A DNA stretch of 64,000 nucleotides from contig CP075493.1 of the NCBI GenBank assembly GCA_021613535.1, forward strand, positions 8,246,001 to 8,310,000, written 5' to 3'. The position numbers and the translations under genes are program-made. Shown here piece by piece: positions 37,488 through 50,380 of this stretch (position 1 is the stretch's first letter; each line of letters starts with the position of its first letter). The stretch is from Adineta vaga (taxonomy: Eukaryota; Rotifera). The notes beneath the pieces are model-generated. The model did not search any database and was not told where the DNA came from. It worked only from the letters and a program-made list of their open reading frames with translations.

Positions 37488-39302
37488 CTATAATTTCCAT
37501 TGTAGATAAATTCTATCACTTGTTCGTTTTATTGCATATTCATCCATAAGAAGTTTTTCTTGATGAATGATTTCTTGCAATTGTTTAATCATATTATCAT
37601 TTGTTACTGGTACCCATAAACAAAGAGATGAAAATTTATTGAGATTTCTTGATAAAATATGACGTAGAATTGAAGGAATATTGAAAATATACTTGCAGCG
37701 TACTTGTAGAGATTTCATCGATGAACATAAATTGATAAAAAACTGAATTTTTTCAAGATCATTTTCTTCCATAAAACTTTGTATTTCTAAGAAAGTTATG
37801 TAATTCTTTTCTAACCATAATTGAACAAATTTTACATCTTGCTTTAAAGAATCTTTTAATTTGAAATACGATAGTGAAGTAATTCTCAACGATTGAAGCT
37901 TTGATAATTTATGTATAAGTTGAATCAATTTTGGATACGATAGTTTTTGACAATCAACATTCAAATGTATAATTTGAAAAGTACAAATATATGTGAATAA
38001 TTTATCAACTAAAGTTTCTCGAGAGGCAGCAAAATAAAGATGATCTATCGTTAAGTTTACACCTGCATTGTCGCAACACATTTGACCAGCACGATTTCCG
38101 AAACTAAGAAAATCAACGAAGTAATGAATGAGAGAAAGTTAGATGTTTTTTAGTTGACATACTTTTCAGGATAAATACAATAGGACATTTTAATAGGTGG
38201 CCAATAATCTATATCAACTATGATTCGAAAAAACCAACCATGTTTCATCCAGAATGAATTCGTAAATTGATTGAGTTGTTCATGATACGAAGCTAATTCA
38301 ATATTTTGATAAAAATATTCATCATATGTAAATTTAAATACACGTAACGATTGCATATACTTTGAAATCAACTGTTCCCATCGATTTGCATCCCAATAAC
38401 AAGCATCATACGATGTATTCATCGAAAAATATCGAAGTTGTTGACAGAAATATCGAATGAATATTTCAAATTGATGAAACTGTACGTTACACATCTTAAT
38501 CGTGATACTAATTAAATTCATCATTTTTAATGGGATCATTTCTGCAATAACTTGATCAGGTTCACATATATCCATACAAGTTAAATGAGTCAATGAAGGT
38601 GTATATGAAAGTAAAATAATAAGTTCATCGAGTTTACAAGCATGATTGATAATTATATATTTGATCTGACTGTATTTTTCCGATTTATTGATTGGTAATG
38701 ACATTGTCAATGAATAACCTTTCGCTGAAAATTCCAATTGTTTTAAAGAAGATAACTGAAATACTGAATGATAGATTTCAGTAAGATTTACAATATCGTT
38801 ACAAAATTGAACAGTAAGTGAAGACAGATGAAGTAGAGATGTTAAAAATGGAAGAATAGATAGAAATTTATGATGAGGAATTTGATTATAAACAAGTGAT
38901 TGAAGACGATTGAAGGATGAGTCAATTGTAAATGAATATGATGACGAAGCGAAATACAGTGAGACAATGCGATGTTTATTTGGTTTGATAAATTGCCTGT
39001 AAAATTGTTCAATTTTCGATTCAGATTCTGCGATAATATTCATCTTCAAACGAAGAAATGAATAGTTAAGAAGAGTTTCAAAACGATTCTTTAAGTTAGA
39101 AAATGCTTGAATTAATTGATCATAGTCGATATATTCAAATATTTCATAAAATATTTCATTAGATAAATCTTCAATGCATGTACATAACATATTGTTTTCT
39201 AAAACAAATCAATTACATTAAGAAAAGAATGAGTTTATACGAATAGATTAACTCACCTGGATGCATACACATTTTATCTTCAAATAATCGATTATCATCC
39301 AT
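37488..39302 (-). CDS. F-box protein with LRR-like repeats
   Basis: Likely substrate adaptor of an SCF ubiquitin ligase, 565 aa. Minus-strand exons 39302-39257, 39198-38163 and 38103-37488 join in phase. A tiny first exon (MDDNRLFEDKMCMHP) leads into the F-box at about residues 20-60 (IEDLSNEIFYEIFEYIDYDQL). The rest has leucine-rich, LRR-like periodicity (LRYFSMNTS, LTHLTCMDI, LQSLRITSL) without a recognised catalytic motif. Such F-box genes form large families in rotifers, which is general knowledge. The target is unknown. Confidence 0.86.
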
Positions 39303-40239
39303 TTTTTCAACAATCTAAAAGTAAATTAAAAGAAATAATACTGAATCGGTCTACGAGACTACTATCAACATAAGTACTTTTCTAGTTCGGTCAGTTATGT
39401 CATTACTAATACAATAAATACTACGTTCTTTTTCTCTCTTCCTTCACAATTTTCCTCTTATGGTTTGTTTCTTATTCTACTGACCGTTATTTGCACTCTT
39501 ATCTTCCTCTTCTCAAATTCACGTTCTATATACAATGGGATAGTAATAACATAATATCGACTACATTTCTGTACATGTAATAAACGTATTTAGATGAACA
39601 ATTGTTCATACATATGTCGATTATATTTGAGACAATACAATACTTTATTTGTTTTTTTTATGGACGTTTGTCTAGTTACACAATTGCGAAGCGAGAAATA
39701 GAATGGTAAATATATAGAAGTAATGAACAAAATATGACAAAAAATAAATGTGAATCATTTGAATATATTGCTTAGTCATTTTTCTGTAGGGCCATCAAAA
39801 GTTTGTTAAGGCAAAAATTTGACTGGAGCGACAATACGGAACTCGAATATTCATTCTTTCATGATTTTTCTCATTTACAAATGAAGAAATGATGAATCTC
39901 CTTGATAAGTGATTGATTCGTGGACTACAATTCTCTCGCAGCAGAGGGAAACAAAAAAGAGATTGTATTGATTTTGAATGTGATTACCATGTAATCACAA
40001 GCTGAAATTTGATAACACTTGGAACTTCTGAACACAGTATTTCATACTTGCAACATGATTAGAATATTCACAAATTCTAAAAGTAACATTTGGATTACTT
40101 TATTGAAAGAAGAAAAAAACATTAAATAATTAGAAGTATATAATTTATCACTTGAAATGAGACGAAAAGTTCAGTATAAGACTATTGTTTATCTTCAGTC
40201 AGTACCTAAATTAGATGTCAAAGTAACAAAAATTGATCT
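39303..40239. other. Intergenic, no gene seen
   Basis: Lies between the start of the F-box gene and the 3' end of the UPRT homologue, both on the minus strand. AT-rich, with pyrimidine tracts near 39430. No coding frame, RNA or repeat recognised. Confidence 0.5.
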
Positions 40240-40958
40240 TTAAATATAATCTTTACCGAAATATTTCTGTCCAAAATTATTGGGTGTAACATCATTGATT
40301 TCTGAAACGACAATCGCGATTTTAGGATATTGTTCACAGATTTTTTTCATTCCATCAGGTGTAGAAAATAAACTGATAAGAATAATACTCGATGGATCAC
40401 ATAGATAGGTAGTTAATAATAATTGAAGACCAGCAAGAACTGTTGAACCAGTTGTTATTACAGGAAATGTCAGAAGAATACGTCGTCGATGTGCATCAGG
40501 TGGCAGTTTAGCATATGTCACAATACCTTCATTGATCAAGATTTTTCCAATACGAATAGATCTGCAACTTGTTCAAGTTTAGTAAATGAAAAACGAAAAT
40601 ATTCTCTTTCTTACCGGCAACATTCGCGAATGCCTTTTTCCATAGCTTCTCCACTTCTCATTAATGATACACATAGAACTCCTTGCTCATGACGTAAACC
40701 TTCAAAGCAATGACCCGTTGGTGTTGTTATCTCACATGGAACGTATGGCAAATAATCTAATGCTACTTCGACTGTTAAACGTATTAAACGATCGGCATAA
40801 AATTTAAAATCACTTCGACAAGTCGTTCGATCAATTAAAAATGTTTGCAGTTCTCGTATTTGATTATTGGATTTCACAATATGAACATTGGATGAATATT
40901 GTTCATTAGGTACTTCTTCAAGAATAACATTTTCTTCATTTTTCTCTATCACAGACAT
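40240..40958 (-). CDS. UPRT: Uracil phosphoribosyltransferase homologue (UPRT)
   Basis: 221 aa from minus-strand exons 40958-40615 and 40561-40240. Matches animal UPRT throughout: TPTGHCFEGL, VSLMRSGEAMEKGIRECCRS, IRIGKIL and GQKYFGKDYI at the end. Bacterial enzymes convert uracil and PRPP to UMP. Here, as in vertebrate UPRT, the PRPP loop reads PVITTGST without the usual acidic residues, and the C-terminal uracil-binding loop is replaced by FGQKYFG. Catalysis is therefore doubtful. The N-terminus is short; no targeting peptide seen. It starts back to back with TOMM40, 1.37 kb away. Confidence 0.93.
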
Positions 40959-42325
40959 CTGAAATGAGATAAAAACAAAAGAAAAATATTTCCTTTAATC
41001 ATCGATCGCATTCAAACTTTTATCAAGTCTATTTCTGTTGGAAATGCTTCTCTTTTTATTAATTTATCAGACATTATTCTCATTCTAGCACGTATATACT
41101 TACTGATAATAAAATTGATAGTTATCTCGTAAATGAATACATTGATATTTCAATCATGCTTGAAACTCAATAATAGAATCATACATTGCTTTTAAACATT
41201 GAAAATTATAATTGTTAATTGTACCCGTTGCATAACATTCATTCAGTTATTTGAAAAAAAGGAAGACAAATTGGATTCAAAAGTACATAGAACATAATTT
41301 TTCTATTTGCTTGCATTAGAGATAAAACATGCTTTTAATACTATGTCATTTTTTTACACATAAACAACAAATCTCTATTAAAATGTTCAATGAGCAATCC
41401 TTCTGAAGTTTGTCGAACAGTAATAACACGTTCAATTGTTCCAAATTTAATGGTTGCAAGAGTCTATAAACAGTACAAGAATATGCATTAATAATGTGAA
41501 TTGTAAAATAAACCTTTTCATATTGCACTACTAGAATCATCTTCTGGATTTTTATAGCTTTCAAACATGTATTTTATTTATTCATCTGGATTGAAATATT
41601 CATTAGTTGATTATTTGACTAAACTTCCTATGGAAGCATATTGTTCAATGTTATATGAAAATTTGTCGAAATAAAAGTTCCATGTACGTTTCTTCTGAAT
41701 GACATATTCCAAAATATAACCATCTTTCATCTTAAAATGTTGATAATGATATTGGAAATACGAAAGAAAAGTGTATTATACTCATTCATAGATCATTGCG
41801 CATTTCATTTATATTTAGTTCAATAATATTCATTGCTAAATCATGATTTAATTGATTTTACATCTGAACTTGATCTAAAATGAAAAAGACGAGTTTCATT
41901 TTATGATTACTCCACATTTTAGCAATTCAAAAGCTTTATTTCTATCTACTCACATACTATTATATTGAAATCAAATTGTCATTAACTAACTCAAACTCAC
42001 TCATTCATTCATATGAAAAAAGAAAAGAAGTTGACTATGAGTCATAGGAGTATTTACTATTAGCGATATCTATAATCACATTTTTGCTACTTTTTTCAAC
42101 TGTATTTTCTAAAGAGATAACTATGAAAATATCTTTTAAAATCATTTTCTTCGAATTCAATTGATGGAAGTTCAAAATAAACTATTGGTTCATAACATCG
42201 AACAACAAGAAAGCAGAGAGTTATAGTTATATGTTGTATTGTATTATGTTCTTTTACTTATTGAATTGAATTGAATTGAATCGTTCGTTTGTTGCTTACA
42301 ATTTGAAATTTTAGATCTCATAAGA
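40959..42325. other. Intergenic region with possible decayed coding fragments
   Basis: Divergent spacer between UPRT and TOMM40. On the minus strand several stretches look protein-coding but broken. At 41750-41611, a frame with DGYILEYVIQKKRTWNFY ends in TAA. The same frame resumes after stops with MFESYKNPEDDSSS (about 41575-41530). A splice-flanked stretch at 41463-41341 (IKFGTIERVITVRQTSEGLL) ends in TAG. I do not recognise the family. A 5' UTR intron of TOMM40 may end at the TTTTAG near 42314. Confidence 0.4.
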
Positions 42326-43676
42326 ATGTCGAACGTCTCAGGAGATTCATCGTTAATAAATCCAGATAAACCTTCGAAATTAGATGAACCGTCAATGTCT
42401 TCACCTTCATTTCCCAATACACGATGGATGAATATCACAACAGATTTTTCACGTAATCCAGGTGTATTTGATGATGTATTTAAAAAGATAAAAGGTAAAA
42501 AAAGTTCCTCTGATAAACAAGCATATCTAAAAAATCATCTCTAGATTTGATGCCACCAGCATTCGAAGGTGCAAAATTATCTGTCACTAAAATGCTCAGT
42601 AGTCATTTTCAAGTTAGTCATTCAATGACATTAAGTAGTGGATCAAATAGTGGTTATAAATTCGGTGCTAATTATGTTGGTACACAACTCTATTCACAAG
42701 CTGAAGTAAAGAAAAGATTTATTATTTATTCGTCTAATTATTAAAATCAATATTTTATTGAATAGGTTTTTCCAGTTATCTTAGGTGATATAGATCCGAA
42801 TGGAAATGCTAATGCTCAAATTATACATCAATGGAATGATAAACTACGAACACGTATATTAGCACAAGTATGAATAATAATTACGATTATCTTTTTATTT
42901 GATTGTTTATCGTAGGTACAATCCTATAAAATGGCTGGTTATCAACTTGCTATGGATTATAGAACACAATTTACAACAACAACATTAACATTAGCAAATC
43001 TTGACTTGATCACTAATTCTGGTAATAAAAAGAATTGAACGATAAATGTATGGAAAATCAATTCTAGGAATTGCTGTATTACAACATTTGACACGTGTAA
43101 CAAAAAACTTAGATATCGGTGCTGAAATTCTATATCAAAGTAATCCAATGATGCCTGGAGGTCATATTGGTATAACTAGTTTTGTTGGAAGATATCGCGG
43201 TAAAATTATTCAAAGAAAACAAAGATATACTTTTAAATTCAATTGTAGGTCTTGATTGGTTTACTGGTTTAAAACTAAGTCCAGCTGGTGTTCTTAATCT
43301 CGGATATTTTCATCAGAAATTAAACAGTCCTTTACAATTAGGTGTAGAATTTGAAGCATCACTTGCATCAAAAGAAACTTCAGCAACATTTTCCTATCAA
43401 TATGATATAACAAAAGCAAATACAACATTTCGAGGTAAAAGAAAGAAGTAACGAGTTCATCGTCGGTGTTGTTCTTATATCAGAAGACTTTTCCTTCGTG
43501 TTCGATTATGACAAATCATATTCTGTTTTATTTCAGGTATGGTTGATACAAATGGTCTTGTAACTGCTGTTATTGAAAAACGTCTTGCGCCATTACCATT
43601 TACATTCATGTTAAGTAGTTCATTAAATCATGCTAAAGCTGCCTATCGTTTTGGTGTTGGTTTGATGATTGGTTAA
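42326..43676 (+). CDS. TOMM40: Mitochondrial import channel TOMM40
   Basis: Beta-barrel pore of the TOM complex in the outer mitochondrial membrane, 331 aa. Seven exons: 42326-42494, 42545-42705, 42766-42867, 42916-43021, 43068-43199, 43249-43434 and 43537-43676. Family matches run throughout: NPGVFDDVFKKIK, EGAKLSVTKMLSSHFQVSH, VFPVILGDIDPNGNANAQ, LGVEFEASL and the C-terminal FGVGLMIG. A Ser/Pro-rich disordered N-terminus of about 40 residues precedes the barrel, as in other Tom40 proteins. VDAC was considered, but the Tom40 signatures fit better. Introns are 45-60 bases except the last (102). Confidence 0.94.
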
Positions 43677-43955
43677 TATTCGTATTTCCTACTTATCAGA
43701 CCAATCGAGCATTAATTTTAGTATCATTTTTTCTTTGTTCTTGCGTATTGAAAACGAAAACAGTTCGTTTTTTTTTCAATTCTATCGGATAGATTTTGTT
43801 TTCTATTAGTCAACCTGTGATTGTTGTTCAGTTGTTTTTTTCTTTGAATGAAACAACGAATATTTAGGCGATTTGTTTCTTTTGGTTCACTCTTTATTAG
43901 AAAAATTGAGTACAAAAAAAAGATGTCTCTGATTTTGTTTAAGATATTTTTTATC

Positions 43956-46675
43956 ATGGCTGATGCTGGATTCTTCAAAGTACGTTTTTCAATAATTCTT
44001 AATTCTAAATATTAATGTATGGATATATTCTAGGGTACATCAGCTGATCAAGATAGTCGATTTGCAAATAAGCAAAAAAAATTACTTAAACAAATGAAAT
44101 TTCCAGATAATATCGATGTTAAAGTAAGAGAAGAAAATGTTTTGATATTTGTTTTCAGAGTGAATAGATTGTGCTTCTTTTTTTTCCTTCAGGTCGATAT
44201 GTTGAAAGTAAATCTTGATGTGATTAAACCATGGATTACAATGCGTTTACAGGAATTATTAGGAATTGAAGATGATGTTGTTATCGAATTTGTTTTTAAT
44301 CAATTAGAAGATAAAGTTTGTTGAACATATGATTCTATATTTCAAAGCGATTGATTTTCATTTAGAATCCGGATCCTAAGATGATGCAAATTAATTTAAC
44401 TGGTTTTCTTGGTGGAAGTAAAGCTCGATTATTTATTGGAGAGCTCTGGAAAATTTTATCTGATGCTCAAGCATCACCCGATGGTATACCAGCAGAATTG
44501 GTCGAAATGAAAAAAAAAGAACTATTGAAACGACAGGTAGATTTCAAAGATCATGTTGAAATGAATTCTTTTTGTTTTCTAGGAAGAAGATGATCGATTA
44601 CGTGAAATTCGTAAACGTGAAGAAGATAGTCATCGACAGGATATTAAACCTGCTCTTCATAAATTAGATAATAAAACAAATTTTCGTCAATCCTTGACAT
44701 CAGCGAATAATAAATCACGCAATGAAAATGGTAATAATGCTGGATATAAGTCACGACAACACTATGGTGATAATAGACGACGTTCACCACCTAAATTACA
44801 TCGAACACGGGATTCACATAGTCCAGAAATGAAATCCAGGTTAGTAAAGTTAGTTTATTTTCAATCAGAGATTCGAAAATTTACATCGTATTTAGACGTT
44901 CTGACAAAAACACTACCCAATCTGTTGTAAAAAATAGCGAAACTAAAGACGATCATCATCGTCGACATGAAAATCGTAAATTGGCATCAACTCGTCATCG
45001 TTTCTCATCCAAATCTCCATCGCACAGTCGCAGTCCTATTAAATCCTCACAAAAACCTGTTAAGCGTGAGAAAAGATCGTCTTCGTCTTCTTCCGCAATT
45101 AGCAATGCTTCACATCAGGAATCTAAAAAATCTCAAAAAACGAAATCAAAACCTGGAAGTCGTTCGTCTTCGTCGAATTCAAGTGTCAATCCATCACATG
45201 AAAAAACGAAAAAGCCAAGCAGTAATATGGCTGATGATCATAATCAATCATCGAAATTAAAAAAGAAACACAAGTCACTTACACCTTCTCCTCCACGTTC
45301 GAATAAAAAGGATTCCGTATTGAAATCTATGGCGAATATTGACAAAGTCAAACCCAAAGTATCACCAGCAAAAGAAACAAAAAAGACGAAAAAAAACTCG
45401 AAACGAGATCGATCAACATCGAGTAATTCTTCATCTACTTCACGTTCGAAATCAAATTCATCCTATTCTACATCATCATCGTCTGATTCCGAGATCGACA
45501 AGAGAAGAAAACAAAAGAAGAGTAAATTTCATATTTTAGAAAACATAACATGACAATAACAAACATTTGTTTTTGTTATTATAGAAGCACAATCAAAGAG
45601 AAAAAATTCATCCAGTCGATCACGATCACGATCATCAAGTCACCATCGAAGATCTACTAGAAAGAAAGATGACCATAGATCAAGAAAGCATAGTATTCAT
45701 GATAGGTAAGCTTGTCTAATAATTCAGTTTTTTATATGTTTTTTGTACTTATCAAGTAAATCTTCATCAAAAAAACGAACAAAACATCATCAAAGTAATG
45801 ATACTAATCGAAAATCACATCGTGGTAAGTCGATTTAAATCTATCTAAGGAAAATGTAAATGAAAATGTAGTGATAGTAGAGAACTGTCTCATCAATATT
45901 GAACTTCGAGAGCTACTGTGACTGTGTATTTTGTTTCTAGTCTTGAGAATTATTCCAAATGGAAACACATGAATTTAGATCGTCCAGATAGATCATCGAA
46001 TAGAAAGATACATCGAGATGAATCACCATCATCATCATCATCAAAAAATAAAAAGAACAATGATACGGACAATGAAAAGAAAATTCATCATTCCCATCGA
46101 CCAACATCAGATAACAAGAGTTCGAAATTGTCGACACCACCTAAGAAAGTGCGACTCGAATCTCAAATTAGAGTACAAACACCGCCGCCACCAACGTCGA
46201 AATTACCTGTCGAAAAAGTTAGTCATACATTTATCTATTAACTATTGTATCTATTTATATTTCTGCATAGATATCACAAAAGGAATTAGCACAACCATCT
46301 TCGACACCAATCAAATCGAATCGTACCGAACGAATTGTAAATAGTCGATATATCATTCTAATTCAATTCATCTTTGTTTATTATTTTTTTTATTAGGTTT
46401 TATTAGAAGATTCAAGAACTGATGATACTAGTTCCATTTCAACACGTGTATCAATCATGACCAAAACTGTTTCTGACGAAAAACATTCAAATAATGGTGA
46501 TAATAACAATAATAGTAGTAGTGAAGATGAAAATGAAATTGATTTACGTGAGCGTCTTTTACGTGAAAAAGCTATTAAATCCATGCGACAACGACAATTA
46601 ACTAATCCTAATAATAACAATAATATCAATACAAAAACAACCACAAGCGATCGAATTGTTTATGATTTACATTAA
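43956..46675 (+). CDS. SRRM1: SRRM1 / SRm160 splicing coactivator with PWI domain
   Basis: Nuclear splicing coactivator linked to the exon junction complex. Eleven exons (43956-43979, 44034-44123, 44193-44315, 44366-44536, 44583-44839, 44896-45521, 45585-45705, 45757-45824, 45979-46217, 46271-46336, 46397-46675) give 687 aa. The N-terminus is very conserved: MADAGFFKGTSADQDSRF, then the PWI domain with IKPWITMRLQELLG and NPDPKMMQINLTGFL. The remainder is Arg/Ser/Lys-rich low complexity. The acceptor for exon 9 was set by phase: the TTTCTAG at 45940 would give a quick stop, while the TTTAG at 45978 keeps frame, leaving a 154-base intron, the longest in the gene. The RS part is shorter than in human. 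Confidence 0.93.
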
Positions 46676-47638
46676 TGAAATATTGAAAAAATGTTGACTA
46701 TTCAGTTTCTTCCTTCAAGTATCTGTATGCGTGCATGTAGCCATCCATTGTTTTCTTTTTTTGTTCATGTTCACATTCAACAAAACTTGTATAATATAAA
46801 ATAACACAGGTTATATTAAGATAATAGCATATATTAAGATTTATCTGTATGAATGAAGATTATACTAACCACAATGACCGAATCCTATTCATTGAGAAAA
46901 CTCAGATGATTATTCAAGACAACTCATGAAAGAAAAAGACACATGAAATAGATTAAATCAATTGCATAATCTTTCTGAATATCTATAAAAAAAACTGCAT
47001 CCAATTAATTGTTATTCAAGCAATCGTCCTCGACGATGTTTTTGTATCATAAAACGTACTATCAGAATTATACAGTATAGAGACTATTTCAAAAACATGG
47101 TAAGAAGATCCCAAAGATCTAGCCTCTTCAGAATTAGACGTAAATGAAAATATACTTATGTTGACTCAATAATACAAAGACTGTCGTGATGATAAAGATT
47201 CTAGAGTCAAAACTTAATGAAATCAATATTCTTGTTATTGCTGTTGTTTTTGTGTCTACAATCGATTTCATATTGGTTATTTTCATTATCAAGAGAAAAG
47301 AACAATTTATAAAATAAGGTTCATTATGTTTCCGAAGAAAACTATTGTTAGGCGTACATTTTAATCAAAGGATTTTGAAATAAAAACCGAGATAGTATAA
47401 TTATATATATATATATATATACATCTCACAAAAAACACATGTTGTCATTTTAATTAGTTTATCCAATCCGCCGAATCATCTATTCAAATAGATCAATCGC
47501 TTCCGGAGTCTTCACATATACGTATTATTGTCATCATCATCTGAATATTTCAGATCAAAGTTCATTTCAAATCAGAAGACATTAGATATAGATATGAATG
47601 TTAGACGGAAAAAAAGATGAATTCTTTATTTTGTTTGT
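46676..47638. other. Convergent intergenic spacer, no gene seen
   Basis: Between the 3' ends of SRRM1 and the SLC45 gene. AT-rich, with a (TA)n run near 47404-47420. No coding frame or RNA recognised. Confidence 0.5.
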
Positions 47639-49485
47639 CTATGTTAGATATAAAACTTGTGTTGCTGAAATAGCTCCACAAATACTAAGAAAACTAGCGA
47701 CAACAGTTACAACAACAGTAGAACCAGCAAGATGAATCAATGTTCCCATAGTTGACGATAAACATAATTGTGCTAAGAAGACCATACTGCTCACTACAGC
47801 TACATCAGTACCGATACCACGCACTTGTCCATTGACATTAGAACCATTCAACTGATCAAACTATTGATGTAAAGAGATGAAATAATTGGTTTTTTTTTGA
47901 AAACTATAAACTTACTGTATTCGATGTATGATATTTTGCAATTAATAAATATGGAATCGTAAATAAAGTTGAATACAGAACACCAGCTGCTGCTGAAAGG
48001 ATAATCACACCCACACGATGTCGCATATATCCCATTAATAACATTCCAACTGCATATATCAATTGTGATCCAATATAAACACGTTTGATACCTTTGAAAA
48101 AGAGCAAAACGAAACATTCACAGCTATAATTCATCAAATATCAAACATACCAAAATAATTATTGAATGATTCAATATTATACGAATAAATTGAACATGAA
48201 ATCGAATAAATTGACATACCCCACGAACCAAATCGAACACCTTCATTATATAACAATCGTAATGGATGATTACGATCAAGTTTGGGATTTCCGCCTAAAT
48301 TAAGAAGAAAGAATGTCCGTTAGTGAGTAAATCTTACTTCGCAGTTCTTTCTTACCAAAAACAGCTTGTCCCACGAAATCAGTAAAAAATAATGAATATG
48401 AAACTAACGCCATCCAACAGAAAAAGTTCGTTAAACAAAGCCATCTCAAAGATGAAGGCATATGAATAATTGATCGAATATAATCAAGATATGAGATTCG
48501 TTCATTTTCTGTTGATACTGGCTCAAAAAGACCTTTCTGATGGTTATTTTCTTCACCATTATCATTATAAAAACTTCCACAAGATACAATACATTGTCGT
48601 GATGAAGATCGAACAAGATTTGGTGCTAAGATCATAACATTCCTTGGTTCTTTCGCTGCTGTTAATGTTAAAATTACACAAATAATATAAATAATCCAAA
48701 CTAATGTAAAAACGACATGAATATGATCACCAAGAATATTACTCAGAAAAGTATCTTCCCATGAAATACCACCAAGAAAATATCCTACACAACCACCGAA
48801 ACCCGCCATAAATGTAAATGTTGTTAAACCAGATGCATGTTGATTTGGATTAGTAACATCAAGTAAATAGGCTCGACTTGGACTTTGACATGCATCACAA
48901 TCAAGATCAAGTAAAAGAACGCCGAGTACAGTTAATGTTGTACTAAATTTACGGGATGATAATGAAGTGTAAACTTTTCGATGCTTCTCAATAATAGTAC
49001 CATTAGAAAAACTTTTTATACTCATCAATGGAGGTTTCACATCACCAAACCATTCACCCAGAGTACGGCCTAACAAAAAAATCACTATTTTTACAAAACG
49101 CAAAAATTCTACTCTTTCTCAACTCACCATTCGCAACTAACATCAATCCGACTAGAATACCAACTGAATAGAGTAAGATAAATGGTCGTCGTCGTCCAAA
49201 ACGTGTATGACATTTATCACTGAGCGAACCAAGAGCCGGTACGAGAAAGAATCCAATCAATGGTGGCAAACACCATGTCCAAGTCATGAGCATAACCGGT
49301 AAACCAAGTTGCAGTAAAATTGGTGAAACAAAAGCTGTTTCAGCAGCATAACAAAATTCAATTCCACAAACGACTGCACTTAAACGCATAAGATCTAATC
49401 TAGTTTTATAATTTCTTACACCATCATAATTAAATTGTTCGTAAGAATCTTGTCTTTGAAATTTTCGCTTAAGAAAATCGACCAT
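47639..49485 (-). CDS. SLC45-type proton/sugar symporter
   Basis: Membrane transporter of the MFS glycoside-pentoside-hexuronide related SLC45 family (sucrose-type H+ symport; SLC45A2 acts in melanosomes). Minus-strand exons 49485-49128, 49069-48356, 48294-48220, 48091-47916 and 47860-47639 give 514 aa. About 12 hydrophobic helices are visible. Helix 1 has CGIEFCYAAETAFVSPILLQLG, and the MFS loop 2-3 motif reads LGSLSDKCHTRFGRRRPFILL, diagnostic of SLC45. The DLDCDACQSPSRAYLLD stretch is also family-typical. A central cytosolic loop (about 260-330) is polar. Which of the four vertebrate paralogues is closest cannot be decided by eye. Confidence 0.9.
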
Positions 49486-50380
49486 GATTGTTTTTCAAGT
49501 AAAAGAAGAAAGAATGAAAAAACTAATTGGTATATGATTGAATCTCAGCAATAGTGTCACGCACCAGCCTATGACAAAAGCACGCTATTTATAATTGTGA
49601 TTTCATTCAATATGGTTTTACAAGAAGTACAAGTCTCGCATTTCTCTCTTTCTTTCTCTCGCATGTCATTTGAACGTATATAATGTCAAAATTCTAATTG
49701 TATTGAATAGGAGAAAAAGATAATTCAAAATATTGACATTATTAATTAACAATCTTATGTAAATTATGTTTTCGTTCTGATCAGAATTCAATTGCGTATA
49801 TATCTCGGAGGAATTAATCAAATATACTAATTTCTATTCTAATGAAGCTAGTTACTCGACGTGTTATTTCATTCTTAATAGATATATAATATTTCCGTTG
49901 TTATTAGTGAATTCCGGAAGGGAGAAAGCGAGAGATAAGTTTTCTTTTTGCGTGCCCTATGAGAAACTTGTTGATTTGAAGAGTATGCGTGAGACAAGAA
50001 AGAGAATTTATGGCAGAAAATAGTACTGTCAACTTATTGAGATAGAGAGTATTCTTATGAAATGTGTGGAATCAGGTCAATAAATTGATTAATATCCATT
50101 TTGGAACGTAGAATCACGAGCGTATACAAATGTCATTCTTTCAACTTTGTTATATCTTATTGTTTGAAGCCAAACTATAAGAATTTTGCTTGAATAGAAA
50201 ATGAGTAGATATATATTATCGGATAAGAATAATACACTTGGAGATTAGATTTTTTGTAGCTGATATAAGAGAAAAAAACAAAAATTTTCTGAATATTCCA
50301 TAAAAATAATAGACTTAAAAATGAAGAGACAAAAAAAGATCTAGATCGTTCCTTCGTTGATCAATATATACGAGCGATGA
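49486..50380. other. Intergenic, no gene seen
   Basis: Upstream of the SLC45 gene and downstream of NT5C2 (both minus strand). AT-rich, with purine-rich tracts. It should contain the SLC45 promoter; no specific motif can be defended. Confidence 0.5.

Noticed and set aside
42326-43676. Beta-barrel gene read as VDAC
   Set aside because: The sequence follows Tom40 signatures from NPGVFDDVFKKIK to the C-terminal GVGLMIG, so Tom40 fits better than VDAC.
45918-45978. SRRM1 exon 9 starting at the TTTCTAG acceptor (45940)
   Set aside because: Given the phase of exon 8 this gives an early stop; the acceptor at 45978 keeps the RS-rich frame open.
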